Shown: positions 38,458 to 46,406 of the stretch, in pieces
How the letters are laid out: each line of letters begins with the position of its first letter
Numbering within the stretch: the first letter of the stretch is position 1
Assembly: GCF_002211305.1 (NCBI RefSeq)
Contig: NZ_LOKW01000007.1
Location: 62,001-126,000, forward strand
Source of the DNA: Rhizobium sp. R634
GTDB taxonomy: Bacteria > Pseudomonadota > Alphaproteobacteria > Rhizobiales > Rhizobiaceae
DNA: 64,000 bases
Direction of reading: 5' to 3'
Translations under genes and position numbers: made by a program
Notes under the pieces: generated by a model
The model's database searches: none
What the model saw: the letters and a program-made list of their open reading frames with translations, nothing else
What the model was told of the DNA's origin: nothing

Positions 38458-38883
38458 CTACTGTGAGACCGAAATGTTAATTTTCTTGACCATGCGCGCG
38501 GGTTCCGGACGAATTAGATCGACGGAGAGCAAGCCGTTCTTCAAGCCGGCGCCCAAAACCTGCATGCCGTCCGCCAGGACGAAGGTGCGCTGGAACTGAC
38601 GGGAGGCGATGCCGCGATAGAGATAGTCCCGCTCGCCCTGCTCCGCCTGGCGGCCGCGGATCACAAGCTGATTCTCCTCGGTGGAAATGTCGAGTTCTTC
38701 CTCGCTGAAACCGGCAACGGCAAGGGTGATGCGCAAGCGCTCGGGCGCGCCGCTATCGGCGGCGATGCGTTCGATATTGTAGGGCGGATAACCGTCGCTC
38801 GCCTTGGAAATGCGCTCCAGCGTCTTTTCCATGGCATCGAAGCCCAGAAGCAGCGGACTGGCGAAAGGGGTAATGCGGCTCAT
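38458..38883 (-). CDS. Small heat shock protein, Hsp20/alpha-crystallin family
   Basis: An ATP-independent holdase that keeps unfolding proteins soluble. The 141-residue product starts MSRITPFASPLLLGFDAMEK and carries the alpha-crystallin domain (about 35-125: YNIERIAADSGAPERLRITL, LDISTEENQLVIRGRQAEQG, RGIASRQFQRTFVLADGMQV) and the A-x-G-L-x-x-G-L-L element. It belongs to the IbpA-like class A of rhizobia. Expression control is readable from the DNA: a sigma-32 type promoter at 38948-38976 and a ROSE RNA thermometer in the 5' leader. DUF1150 follows in the same transcript. Confidence 0.92.
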   Translation of the reverse strand: MSRITPFASPLLLGFDAMEKTLERISKASDGYPPYNIERIAADSGAPERLRITLAVAGFSEEELDISTEENQLVIRGRQAEQGERDYLYRGIASRQFQRTFVLADGMQVLGAGLKNGLLSVDLIRPEPARMVKKINISVSQ

Positions 38884-38941
38884 CTGTTTCAAGTCCTTGA
38901 CGCAAGCGACCATCCCGGACCTCATACGCAGCATCCGGATG
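38884..38941 (-). ncRNA. ROSE-type RNA thermometer in the hsp20 leader
   Basis: On the minus strand the leader ends GTCGCTTG-CGT-CAAGGAC, 10 bases before the ATG. CAAGGA holds the Shine-Dalgarno and pairs with TCGCTTG, leaving one unpaired G, as in ROSE elements, where a conserved U(U/C)GCU masks the AGGA. Just upstream CCATCCGG and CCGGGATGG form a second hairpin with one bulged G. The leader is about 58 nucleotides if transcription starts near 38941. Such elements melt near 40 C and release the ribosome binding site. Family assignment is from motif and context; no folding energy was computed. Confidence 0.8.
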
Positions 38942-38947
38942 GCGCTA

Positions 38948-38976
38948 ATATGGGGACAGGATCCCGGCCCTGCAAG
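38948..38976 (-). promoter_or_regulatory. Sigma-32 (RpoH) type heat-shock promoter of hsp20
   Basis: On the minus strand CTTGCA (complement of 38971-38976) is followed after 15 bases by CCCCATAT (complement of 38948-38955). This matches the heat-shock consensus CTTGAA-N13/15-CCCCATNT and, read as CTTG-N18-CCCATAT, the alphaproteobacterial RpoH form at most positions. It sits just upstream of the ROSE leader. Confidence 0.75.
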
Positions 38977-39103
38977 GCGCAGGCGAGATGTCGGCGTCGC
39001 CTCCTCGAATTGGCTGGCGCGGCAGCTTCCTCCTTGCTTGACAAAGAGCCTGCAGCCTCGCATCAAAACGTGCCCGCGCGGATGTGCTGATTTGTGACGG
39101 GAG

Positions 39104-40102
39104 ATGAAGAAAATGATGCATGCGCAAACAGAGCGCCGCGAAGATGGGACGATCGGAATGGCAAGCGTGAGAAAAATTATCATCGACACGGATCCCGGCC
39201 AGGACGATGCAGCCGCCATCATGCTTGCCTTCGGCAGCCCCGACGAGCTGGAGGTGCTTGGCATCACCACGGTCGCCGGCAACGTGCCGCTTCCGCTCAC
39301 GAGCCGCAATGCGCGCATCGTCTGCGAACTCTGCGGCCGGCCGGAGACGAAGGTCTTCGCAGGCGCCGACAGGCCGATCGCCCGCAAGCTGGTGACGGCG
39401 GAACATGTGCACGGCAAGACCGGTCTCGACGGCCCCGAACTCGACGAGCCGACGATGGCGCTGCAGCCCGGCCACTCCGTCGATTTCATCATCGAGACGC
39501 TGCGCCGCGAGCCTGAAGGCACGGTGACGCTCTGCACGCTCGGGCCGTTTACCAACATCGGCATGGCCTTCCAGAAGGCGCCCGACATCATCCCGCGCAT
39601 CCGCGAGCTGGTGATGATGGGCGGCGGCTTCTTCGAAGGCGGCAACATCACGCCGGCCGCCGAATTCAACATCTATGTCGATCCAGAGGCGGCTGACATC
39701 GTCTTCCGCTCCGGCGTTCCGATCATAATGATGCCGCTCGACGTGACGCACCAGCTGCTGACCCGCAAGGACCGGGTGAAGCGCATGGCCGAGATCGGCA
39801 CGGCGCCGGCCGAGGCGATGGTCGAGATGCTGGAATTCTTCGAACGCTTCGATATTGAGAAATATGGTTCCGACGGCGGGCCGCTGCATGATCCCACCGT
39901 TATCGCCTACCTCTTGAAGCCGGAGCTTTTCAAGGGCCGGGACTGCAATGTCGAGATCGAGATCCAGTCCGAACTCACCGTCGGCATGACCGTCGTCGAC
40001 TGGTGGCATGTAACCGAGCGCAAACGCAATGCGAAGGTCATGCGCTATGTCGATGCGGACGGCTTCTTCGATCTTCTGATCGAACGCTTCGCCCGCATCT
40101 GA
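39104..40102 (+). CDS. Inosine/uridine-preferring nucleoside hydrolase
   Basis: Hydrolyses ribonucleosides to base and ribose. The N-terminal calcium-site motif IIIDTDPGQDDAAAIMLA begins at about residue 25 of the long form. TVAGNVPLPLTSRNARIVCE, TLGPFTNIGMAFQKAPDI and MMGGGFFEGGNITPAAEFNI (substrate loop) follow, and MMPLDVTHQLL near the C-terminus. The start is uncertain: ATG 39104 gives 332 residues, in-frame ATGs at 39113 and 39116 fit the GGGAG at 39098-39102 better, and ATG 39158 (MASVRKIIIDTDPG) matches the usual family N-terminus. It is divergent from hsp20 and ends in a hairpin shared with grpE. Confidence 0.9.
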   Translation: MKKMMHAQTERREDGTIGMASVRKIIIDTDPGQDDAAAIMLAFGSPDELEVLGITTVAGNVPLPLTSRNARIVCELCGRPETKVFAGADRPIARKLVTAEHVHGKTGLDGPELDEPTMALQPGHSVDFIIETLRREPEGTVTLCTLGPFTNIGMAFQKAPDIIPRIRELVMMGGGFFEGGNITPAAEFNIYVDPEAADIVFRSGVPIIMMPLDVTHQLLTRKDRVKRMAEIGTAPAEAMVEMLEFFERFDIEKYGSDGGPLHDPTVIAYLLKPELFKGRDCNVEIEIQSELTVGMTVVDWWHVTERKRNAKVMRYVDADGFFDLLIERFARI

Positions 40103-40110
40103 CTTTTCGG

Positions 40111-40141
40111 CTTTCCTTCCCTATCGACGGGAAGGAAAGCA
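40111..40141. terminator. Hairpin between convergent nucleoside hydrolase and grpE genes
   Basis: GCTTTCCTTCCC (40111-40122) and GGGAAGGAAAGC (40130-40141) form a perfect 12-bp stem around a 7-base loop. It lies between two convergent stops, so it may end both transcripts, although neither side has a strong T-tract. Confidence 0.6.
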
Positions 40142-40143
40142 AC

Positions 40144-40776
40144 TCAGGCGTCTTTCTCGTCGAAAACGGAATTGGCTTCGGCTTCAACAGGTTTCGGGCC
40201 GCCCTTGGCGACGCCGACCATGGCCGGGCGCAGCACGCGCTCACCGATGGTGAAGCCCGCCTGTACGACCTGGACGACGGTGTTGTTCGGCACCTCGGGG
40301 TTCGGCACTTCGAACATCGCTTGATGGAAATTGGGATCGAACTTCTGGCCGACCGGCTCCAATTTGCGCACACCATGGCGCTCAAGCGCCGAGAGCATGG
40401 CGCGTTCGGTCATCTCCACACCCTCGATCAGCGTGGTCAGGCCGGCATCGGCCGTGGCCTTGGCCTCCGGAGAGATGGCATCCAGCGCCCGGCGCAGATT
40501 GTCGGAAACGGCGAGCATGTCGCGGGCGAAACCGGCGACGGAATAGGACTTGGCGTCCTTGACCTCGCGCTCGGTGCGGCGGCGCAGATTGTCCATCTCG
40601 GCGGCAAGACGCAGATAGCGGTCGCGCAGCTCACCGTTTTCGGCTTTCAGAAGCTCGAGCGGGTCTGGTTGGGCGGTCTCTTCCTGCACGGTATCGTTCT
40701 CGACGTAGGCGGCAGCGTCGGCTGCGGCATCGGCCGCAGTTGCGTCAGGTCCGTTTTTCGTCGTTTCATCGGTCAT
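40144..40776 (-). CDS. grpE: Nucleotide exchange factor GrpE
   Basis: GrpE is the cochaperone that releases ADP from DnaK. The 210-residue protein has an acidic disordered N-terminus (about 1-45), a long coiled-coil helix ([36 protein letters not shown]) and the C-terminal beta-wing with [18 protein letters not shown] and [20 protein letters not shown], the GrpE signature. It lies 111 bases after hrcA on the same strand. A heat-shock-like CTTGAT with CCTCGATAT about 14 bases on occurs in that gap, a weak candidate for its own RpoH promoter. dnaK/dnaJ are not in the window. Confidence 0.94.
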   Translation of the reverse strand: MTDETTKNGPDATAADAAADAAAYVENDTVQEETAQPDPLELLKAENGELRDRYLRLAAEMDNLRRRTEREVKDAKSYSVAGFARDMLAVSDNLRRALDAISPEAKATADAGLTTLIEGVEMTERAMLSALERHGVRKLEPVGQKFDPNFHQAMFEVPNPEVPNNTVVQVVQAGFTIGERVLRPAMVGVAKGGPKPVEAEANSVFDEKDA

Positions 40777-40887
40777 GACGGTCTCCGGTTGGTGTCTTCA
40801 GATGCGCCCGATATCGAGGTTTGACCGGAAAAAATCAAGTCTGCGTGACGAAGAAGCGAAAATTCCGCGCCTTCTTCCGAAACGCCT

Positions 40888-41976
40888 TCAAAGCGGATTG
40901 CGCGAAAGGCGGGAGACGAGCTGGGCGGTATAATCCACCATCGGCACGATCCGGGAATAATTGAGCCGCGTCGGGCCGATGACGCCGACGGCGCCGACGA
41001 TCCGATCATCCTCGTCGCGATAGGGGGCGACGATGAGCGACGAGCCGGACAGCGAGAAGAGCTTGTTTTCCGAGCCGATGAAGATGCGCACGCCCGAACC
41101 GCTTTCGGCCAGATTGAGAAGCTCGATCAGGCTGTCCTTCTTTTCGAGATCGTCGAACAGCATGCGCAGCCGGTCGATATCCTCGGCGCCGGCAAGGCCT
41201 TCGAGCAGATTGGCGCGGCCGCGGATGATGAGCTGTGCGGGCTTCCCCTCATCAGGGCTGCCGGACCAGACGGCGATGCCACGCTCGACGAGATCGCGCG
41301 ACAGGGCATCGAGCTCGTGACGGACATCATCCTTCAGGCGGCTCAATTGCTTGCGCAGCTCCGGCAGGGTCTGACCGGACATATGGGCGTTGAGGAAATT
41401 CGCCGCTTCCGTCAGTTGCGAGGACGTGATGCCCGCCGGCAGCTCGATGATGCGGTTTTCCACCTGGTCGTGATCGCCGACGAGCACGGCGAGCGCCTTG
41501 GTCGGCTCGAGCCGAATGAACTCGACATGTTTCAGCACCGGATCGCTTTTCGAGGTGATGACAAGGCCGGCGCCGCGCGAAATGCCTGATAGCATGCGGC
41601 TTGCCTCGTTCATCATCGATTCCAGCGGATTACCGCTGGCTTCGGCCCGCACCTGGCGGTCGATATTGGCGCGGTCCTCGGCGGAGAGATCGCCGACCTG
41701 CATGAAGGCGTCGACGAAGAAGCGCAGTCCGATCTGCGTCGGCAGCCGGCCGGCGCTGACATGCGGCGAATAAATCAGCCCCAGCTCTTCGAGATCGCTC
41801 ATGACGTTGCGCACCGAGGCCGGCGAGAGCGACATCGGCAGAAGGCGCGACAGATTGCGCGAGCCGAGCGGCTCGCCACTTTCCAGATAGCCTTCGACGA
41901 TGCGGCGGAAAATTTCCCTGGAGCGCTCGTCCAGTGCAGCAACGGCATCCGAAACCGACGTCGACCTGATGCCCAT
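40888..41976 (-). CDS. hrcA: Heat-inducible transcription repressor HrcA
   Basis: HrcA represses groESL and related operons at CIRCE elements and is kept active by GroEL. The 362-residue protein has the N-terminal winged helix (RSREIFRRIVEGYLESGEPL, LPMSLSPASVRNVMSDLEEL), a GAF-like middle and the C-terminal VAPYRDEDDRIVGAVGVIGP and TRLNYSRIVPMVDYTA signature. It is divergent from rph; TTGCCA with TATATT 16 bases on (42039-42012, minus strand) is a plausible promoter. No CIRCE element occurs upstream, so hrcA here is probably not autoregulated. grpE follows. Confidence 0.95.
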   Translation of the reverse strand: MGIRSTSVSDAVAALDERSREIFRRIVEGYLESGEPLGSRNLSRLLPMSLSPASVRNVMSDLEELGLIYSPHVSAGRLPTQIGLRFFVDAFMQVGDLSAEDRANIDRQVRAEASGNPLESMMNEASRMLSGISRGAGLVITSKSDPVLKHVEFIRLEPTKALAVLVGDHDQVENRIIELPAGITSSQLTEAANFLNAHMSGQTLPELRKQLSRLKDDVRHELDALSRDLVERGIAVWSGSPDEGKPAQLIIRGRANLLEGLAGAEDIDRLRMLFDDLEKKDSLIELLNLAESGSGVRIFIGSENKLFSLSGSSLIVAPYRDEDDRIVGAVGVIGPTRLNYSRIVPMVDYTAQLVSRLSRNPL

Positions 41977-42011
41977 GAACCTCTCGAACCCACGCTGATG
42001 ATGCTTTCGAA

Positions 42012-42039
42012 AATATAGTCAAACTCGCACCCGTGGCAA
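42012..42039 (-). promoter_or_regulatory. Candidate sigma-70 promoter of hrcA
   Basis: On the minus strand TTGCCA (complement of 42034-42039), 16 bases, then TATATT (complement of 42012-42017), about 35 bases before the hrcA ATG. It is a good match to the housekeeping consensus, not to the heat-shock one. Confidence 0.45.
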
Positions 42040-42101
42040 AAGGGAATTTGCAAATGGGCGCGGCCAATCGTAGAAGCGGTCAGCAACTCCAGGAGATAAG
42101 A

Positions 42102-42821
42102 ATGCGGCCTTCAGGCAGAAAAACCGACCAGATGCGCAAGGTCTCGTTCGAGCGCAACTTTTCCAAGCATGCGGAAGGCTCCTGCCTGGTGAAATTCGGC
42201 GATACGCACGTGCTCTGCACGGCAAGCCTCGAAGACAAGACGCCGCCGTGGCTGCGCAACACCGGCAAGGGCTGGGTCACGGCCGAATACGGCATGCTGC
42301 CGCGGGCGACCGGCGAGCGGATGAAGCGCGAGGCAGCGGCCGGCAAGCAGGGCGGGCGCACCCAGGAAATCCAGCGGCTGATCGGCCGCTCGCTACGCGC
42401 CGTCGTCGATCTGCAGGCGCTCGGCGAAAGACAGATCACGCTCGACTGCGACGTCATCCAGGCCGACGGCGGCACGCGGACGGCCTCGATCACCGGCGGC
42501 TGGATCGCGCTTTACGACTGCCTGAAATGGATGGAAAGCCGCAACATGATCAAGGTCGACCGGGTCCTGAAGGATCATGTCGCCGCTATCTCCTGCGGCG
42601 TCTTCGCCAGCCAGGCGGTGATCGATCTCGATTACCTCGAAGATTCCTCGGCGGAGACCGATGCGAATTTCGTGATGACGGGCGCCGGCGGGATCGTCGA
42701 GATCCAGGGCACGGCCGAGGGCGCGCCCTTCAGCGAAGAGGAATTCACCTCGCTGATGCATCTTGCCAAGAACGGCATCGGCGAACTCGTCGCCCTGCAG
42801 AAACAGGCCATTGCGGGATGA
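42102..42821 (+). CDS. rph: Ribonuclease PH
   Basis: A phosphorolytic 3'-5' exoribonuclease trimming tRNA precursors. The 239-residue protein begins [20 protein letters not shown] and shows [60 protein letters not shown] and [20 protein letters not shown], all typical. The C-terminus is complete. ATG 42102 has AGGAG six bases upstream; the frame is open to 42033. rph, the VOC gene, rdgB and hemW form a tight rightward operon. Confidence 0.96.
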   Translation: MRPSGRKTDQMRKVSFERNFSKHAEGSCLVKFGDTHVLCTASLEDKTPPWLRNTGKGWVTAEYGMLPRATGERMKREAAAGKQGGRTQEIQRLIGRSLRAVVDLQALGERQITLDCDVIQADGGTRTASITGGWIALYDCLKWMESRNMIKVDRVLKDHVAAISCGVFASQAVIDLDYLEDSSAETDANFVMTGAGGIVEIQGTAEGAPFSEEEFTSLMHLAKNGIGELVALQKQAIAG

Positions 42822-43243
42822 ACCCCATGCTGGAAGGCATGCTGGAAACGGCGCTCTACGCGCGCGATCTCGATCAGGCCGAGGCGTTCTACGAGAACGT
42901 TCTCGGACTTGAAAAGATCACCCGCGCCGCCAATCGGCATGTCTTCTTCCGCTGCGGACCGGGCGTTCTCCTGATCTTCAATCCCGAAGAAACGGTAAAG
43001 CCGCCGGCGCCCGATGCGCTGCAGGTGCCGCCGCACGGCACATCAGGCCAGGGCCATGCCTGCTTCAGGGTGGCCGGCCGCAATATCGATGCTATGGCCG
43101 AACGGTTGAGAGCCGCCGGTGTGGCGATCGAATCCGAGGTGCATTGGCCGAACGGCGGCCGCTCGATCTATTTCCGCGATCCAGCCGGCAACAGCCTGGA
43201 ATGCGCGGAGGCCAAAATCTGGGGCATCGAACAGGATATCTGA
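42818..43243 (+). CDS. VOC (glyoxalase-fold) family protein
   Basis: A 141-residue single-domain VOC protein. Module 1 begins [20 protein letters not shown] and module 2 [20 protein letters not shown], ending [20 protein letters not shown]. The H/E metal-ligand pattern (H in GHACF, E in SLECAE) is partly kept, so it may be a metal-dependent enzyme, but the substrate is not deducible. It starts inside the rph stop (ATGA) and ends directly against the rdgB start, so it is cotranslated with two nucleotide-metabolism genes. Confidence 0.83.
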   Translation: MNPMLEGMLETALYARDLDQAEAFYENVLGLEKITRAANRHVFFRCGPGVLLIFNPEETVKPPAPDALQVPPHGTSGQGHACFRVAGRNIDAMAERLRAAGVAIESEVHWPNGGRSIYFRDPAGNSLECAEAKIWGIEQDI

Positions 43244-43888
43244 ATGCGCAAGCTCGAAACGAAAACCATCGTCGTCGCCAGCCACAATGCCGGCAAGATC
43301 CGCGAGATCCAGGAATTGATCGGTCCGCTCGGCTTCACCGCCAAATCGGCAGCGGAGCTGAATTTCGTCGAGCCCGACGAAACCGGCACGAGCTTCGAAG
43401 AGAATGCGACGATCAAGGCGGTCGCCTCGGCCAATGCTGCCGGCATGCCGGCGCTTTCGGACGATTCCGGGCTGGTGGTCGACGCGCTTGGCGGCGATCC
43501 CGGTGTCTACACCGCCAATTGGGCTGAAAAGCCCGACGGCACGCGCGATTTCGACATGGCGATGGCCAAGGTGGAAAAGGCGCTGCAGGATGCCGGCGCG
43601 AAGACGCCCGAACAGCGCAAGGCGCGTTTCGTCAGCGTGCTCTGCCTTGCCTGGCCTGACGGCCATACGGAACTGTTCCGCGGCGAGGTGGAAGGCAATG
43701 TCGTCTGGCCGCCGCGCGGCGGCCAAGGCTTCGGCTATGATCCGGTCTTCCAGCCGGAGGGTTACGGAGTGACCTTCGGCGAGATGAGCGGCGAGGAAAA
43801 ACACGGCTGGAATGTCGGCAAGCCGCAGGCGCTGTCGCACCGGGCGCGCGCCTTCAAGCTCTTCGTCGAAACCTGCCTGGAGGCATAA
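43244..43888 (+). CDS. rdgB: Non-canonical purine NTP pyrophosphatase, RdgB/HAM1 family
   Basis: Hydrolyses ITP, dITP and XTP to the monophosphates, keeping deaminated purines out of DNA and RNA. The 214-residue protein shows [18 protein letters not shown] at the N-terminus (the SHNxGK motif, about residues 9-15), [40 protein letters not shown] (about 68-87) and [20 protein letters not shown]. Its ATG directly follows the preceding stop with no gap. Confidence 0.95.
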   Translation: MRKLETKTIVVASHNAGKIREIQELIGPLGFTAKSAAELNFVEPDETGTSFEENATIKAVASANAAGMPALSDDSGLVVDALGGDPGVYTANWAEKPDGTRDFDMAMAKVEKALQDAGAKTPEQRKARFVSVLCLAWPDGHTELFRGEVEGNVVWPPRGGQGFGYDPVFQPEGYGVTFGEMSGEEKHGWNVGKPQALSHRARAFKLFVETCLEA

Positions 43889-43897
43889 GGTTACCAC

Positions 43898-45100
43898 GTG
43901 GACAATTTCGATACGCCAGGCTCCTTGCGCGATGCGGCGCTTTTGCCCGATACCGGCGAGCCCGGCTTCGGCGTCTACGTGCATTGGCCCTTCTGCGCGG
44001 CGAAGTGTCCCTACTGCGACTTCAACAGCCATGTGCGCCACCAGCCGGTGGATCAGGAGCGCTTTACATCAGCCTTTCTGAAGGAGACGGCGGCAATCCG
44101 GGCGATGAGCGGGCCGAAGACGGTGACGAGCATTTTCCTCGGCGGCGGCACGCCCTCGCTGATGAAGCCGGAAACCGTCGACGCCATTCTCGACGGCATT
44201 GCGCGGCACTGGCATGTGCCCGATGGTATCGAGATCACCATGGAGGCGAACCCTTCGAGCGTCGAAGCGGAACGCTTCCGCGGCTACCACGCCGCCGGCG
44301 TCAACCGCGTCTCTCTCGGCGTGCAGGCGCTGATCGACCGGGATCTCAGGTTCCTCGGCCGGCTGCATGACGTCGCCGACGCTCTGAAGGCGATCCGGCT
44401 GGCGCGCGACATCTTTCCGCGCATGTCCTTCGACCTCATCTATGCCCGGCCGGAGCAGACGGTCGAGGAATGGGAGAAGGAGCTGAAGGAAGCGATCTCC
44501 TACGCGGTCGATCATCTTTCGCTCTATCAGCTGACCATCGAGGAAGGCACGCCTTTCTACGGCCTGCACAAGGCGGGCAAGCTGATCGTGCCGGATGGCG
44601 AGCAATCGGCGCTGCTCTATGAGGCGACGCAGGAGATTACGGCGCGCGAAGGAATGCCCGCCTATGAGGTCTCCAACCATGCGCGGCCGGGTGCTGAAAG
44701 CCGGCACAACCTGACCTACTGGCGTTACGGCGATTATGCCGGCATCGGCCCCGGCGCGCACGGCCGGCTGACGCGCGGGCATGAGAAGATCGCGACCGCC
44801 ACCGAGCGCAAGCCGGAGGCCTGGCTCGAGATGGTCGAGCGTGACGGCAACGGCATTCTCGACCAGGAACGGCTCGGTTACGACGAGCAGGCCGACGAAC
44901 TGCTGCTGATGGGGCTGCGGCTGCGGGAGGGGGTCGACCTTGCGCGCTGGCAGCAGCTTTCGGGACGCGAGCTCGATCCGAAACGCGAAGAATTCCTGCT
45001 CGAACACAAATTCGTCGAGCGCATCGGCAATTCCCGCCTGCGCTGCACGCCATCCGGCATGCTGATCCTCGACTCGGTCGTCGCCGACCTCGCCTGCTGA
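43898..45100 (+). CDS. hemW: Radical SAM heme chaperone HemW
   Basis: A coproporphyrinogen-oxidase-like radical-SAM protein that binds heme and delivers it to target enzymes. The 400-residue protein has GVYVHWPFCAAKCPYCDFNS (CxxxCxxC plus the fourth Cys-like position, about 25-44), FLGGGTPSLMKPETVDAILD and YEVSNHARPGAESRHNLTYW (about 253-272), which mark HemW (formerly 'HemN'). A true oxygen-independent HemN is longer (about 450) and has a different C-terminus. The start is GTG 43898, 9 bases after rdgB. Confidence 0.92.
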   Translation: MDNFDTPGSLRDAALLPDTGEPGFGVYVHWPFCAAKCPYCDFNSHVRHQPVDQERFTSAFLKETAAIRAMSGPKTVTSIFLGGGTPSLMKPETVDAILDGIARHWHVPDGIEITMEANPSSVEAERFRGYHAAGVNRVSLGVQALIDRDLRFLGRLHDVADALKAIRLARDIFPRMSFDLIYARPEQTVEEWEKELKEAISYAVDHLSLYQLTIEEGTPFYGLHKAGKLIVPDGEQSALLYEATQEITAREGMPAYEVSNHARPGAESRHNLTYWRYGDYAGIGPGAHGRLTRGHEKIATATERKPEAWLEMVERDGNGILDQERLGYDEQADELLLMGLRLREGVDLARWQQLSGRELDPKREEFLLEHKFVERIGNSRLRCTPSGMLILDSVVADLAC

Positions 45101-45121
45101 AGCTCATGCAACGGGTTTATC

Positions 45122-45150
45122 CCGGCGCAGCAACATTGCTGCCGCGCCGG
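45122..45150. terminator. Hairpin between convergent hemW and dehydrogenase-like genes
   Basis: CCGGCGC and GCGCCGG plus AGCAA and TTGCT pair with a two-to-three base bulge around a short loop. It lies between two convergent stop codons. No clear T-tract follows on either strand, so termination is only likely. Confidence 0.4.
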
Positions 45151-45160
45151 AAAGCCTTTC

Positions 45161-46243
45161 TCAGCCGTGATTGGTGGCGCCGGCCTTGAAGAGGCTGCCG
45201 GTCGGCGTCTTCAGGAACATCTCCAGCGGAATGTGTTCCTGGTGCAGGAAACCGGTCGCCGGCAGCAATCCGTCGCGGACCATCTCGATGACGGCGACGA
45301 CGGAAGCCGAGGTCGTCCAGGCAATGGCCGTGCGGCGCGCGCCGGCGATTTCGATAGGGTAATAGGCGCGCACGAATTCCTTGCGGCGCAGGCTGCCGTT
45401 CTCCGTGCCCTCGGCGGCGACATGGACATAGACGACATCGTCTTCAACCGGCGGCTTGGCATTGGTCAGGATCTCGCCGGCAAGCTTGCGCTTGTCGCGC
45501 ATCAGGAGCTCATGGAAGAAGAAGTTCATCAGCTCCATATGACCGGGATACCGCATGGTCTTGTAATCGAGATTATCGATTTTGCCGAGCATGGTATCGC
45601 ACATGGTGCCGAGGCCGCCCGAGGTCGTGAAGGCTTCGAGCTTGACGCCGCCGACATAGACGGTCTCGTGCCATTCCATCGGCGAGACGAGCTTGCGCAC
45701 CCCGCCCTCGATGACCTCGCAATCGTTCAGATATTCGTTCACGACGCCTTCCGGCGACCAGTTAAAGGCATAGCCGAGAAGGCCGGTCGGATGCTGCGGC
45801 AGAGCGCCGACGCGCATGCGGATCGACCGGCAGCGATCGAAACCATCGGCGAGGCTTGCGCCGACGATGCCGACGAAACCGGGTGCCAAGCCGCATTGCG
45901 GCGCCATCAGCCCGCGGGCCGTCTTCGACAGTTCGATGATGAAATTGGTTGTGGGAACGTCTTCCGTCAGATCGAAATAATGGATGCCGGCAAGATGGGC
46001 GGCCCGCGCCAGCTCGATGTTCAGGTGATAAGGCAGGCAGGACAGCACCGCCTCGACGTTCGACAGCAGCTCACCGATCACCTGAGGATCGGAAATATCG
46101 CCGGTGCGGCATTTGAAGGGAAGCTCGCCCAAAGGAAGTTGCGCATCGACGCCGATGACCTCGAAGCCGCCCTCATGCAACAGCGTCGCCGCCAGCCGTC
46201 CGACCTTGCCCAGGCCGACAACGGCAATCTTTCTGAAACTCAT
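45161..46243 (-). CDS. Saccharopine dehydrogenase-like NAD(P)-binding protein
   Basis: A 360-residue oxidoreductase-fold protein. The N-terminal Rossmann domain opens with KIAVVGLGKVGRLAATLLHE (GxGxxG, about residues 8-13), then VEAVLSCLPYHLNIELARAA and GIHYFDLTEDVPTTNFIIEL. The C-terminal part has GLAPGFVGIVGASLADGFD and ALPQHPTGLLGYAFNWSPEG, as in saccharopine dehydrogenase/LYS9-like proteins. Its reaction is unknown; lysine catabolism or a polyamine-type condensation are possibilities but nothing nearby supports either. It is convergent with hemW and reads the same way as dnaA, which ends 164 bases upstream. Confidence 0.8.
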   Translation of the reverse strand: MSFRKIAVVGLGKVGRLAATLLHEGGFEVIGVDAQLPLGELPFKCRTGDISDPQVIGELLSNVEAVLSCLPYHLNIELARAAHLAGIHYFDLTEDVPTTNFIIELSKTARGLMAPQCGLAPGFVGIVGASLADGFDRCRSIRMRVGALPQHPTGLLGYAFNWSPEGVVNEYLNDCEVIEGGVRKLVSPMEWHETVYVGGVKLEAFTTSGGLGTMCDTMLGKIDNLDYKTMRYPGHMELMNFFFHELLMRDKRKLAGEILTNAKPPVEDDVVYVHVAAEGTENGSLRRKEFVRAYYPIEIAGARRTAIAWTTSASVVAVIEMVRDGLLPATGFLHQEHIPLEMFLKTPTGSLFKAGATNHG

Positions 46244-46354
46244 GCATATCCTCCCACGCGCCCGTTTCGGCGCTTCCGTTTTTCTCCGATGCGCGCCGCT
46301 CCAAATCGGACATGCACGGGATGGGCGGAGGTATAGAATAAAAAGCTTATAAAG

Positions 46355-46382
46355 GAAAACGGCCGGAATCGCTCCCGGCCGT
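46355..46382 (-). terminator. Rho-independent terminator of dnaA
   Basis: ACGGCCGG (46359-46366) and CCGGCCGT (46375-46382) form a perfect 8-bp stem; on the minus strand it is followed by TTTTCCTTT. It lies about 25 bases after the dnaA stop. Confidence 0.75.
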
Positions 46383-46406
46383 CGAATTTCCTCGAAAATC
46401 CACCAA

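Noticed and set aside
41977..42032. CIRCE element upstream of hrcA
   Set aside because: No TTAGCACTC-N9-GAGTGCTAA or close variant is present on either strand.
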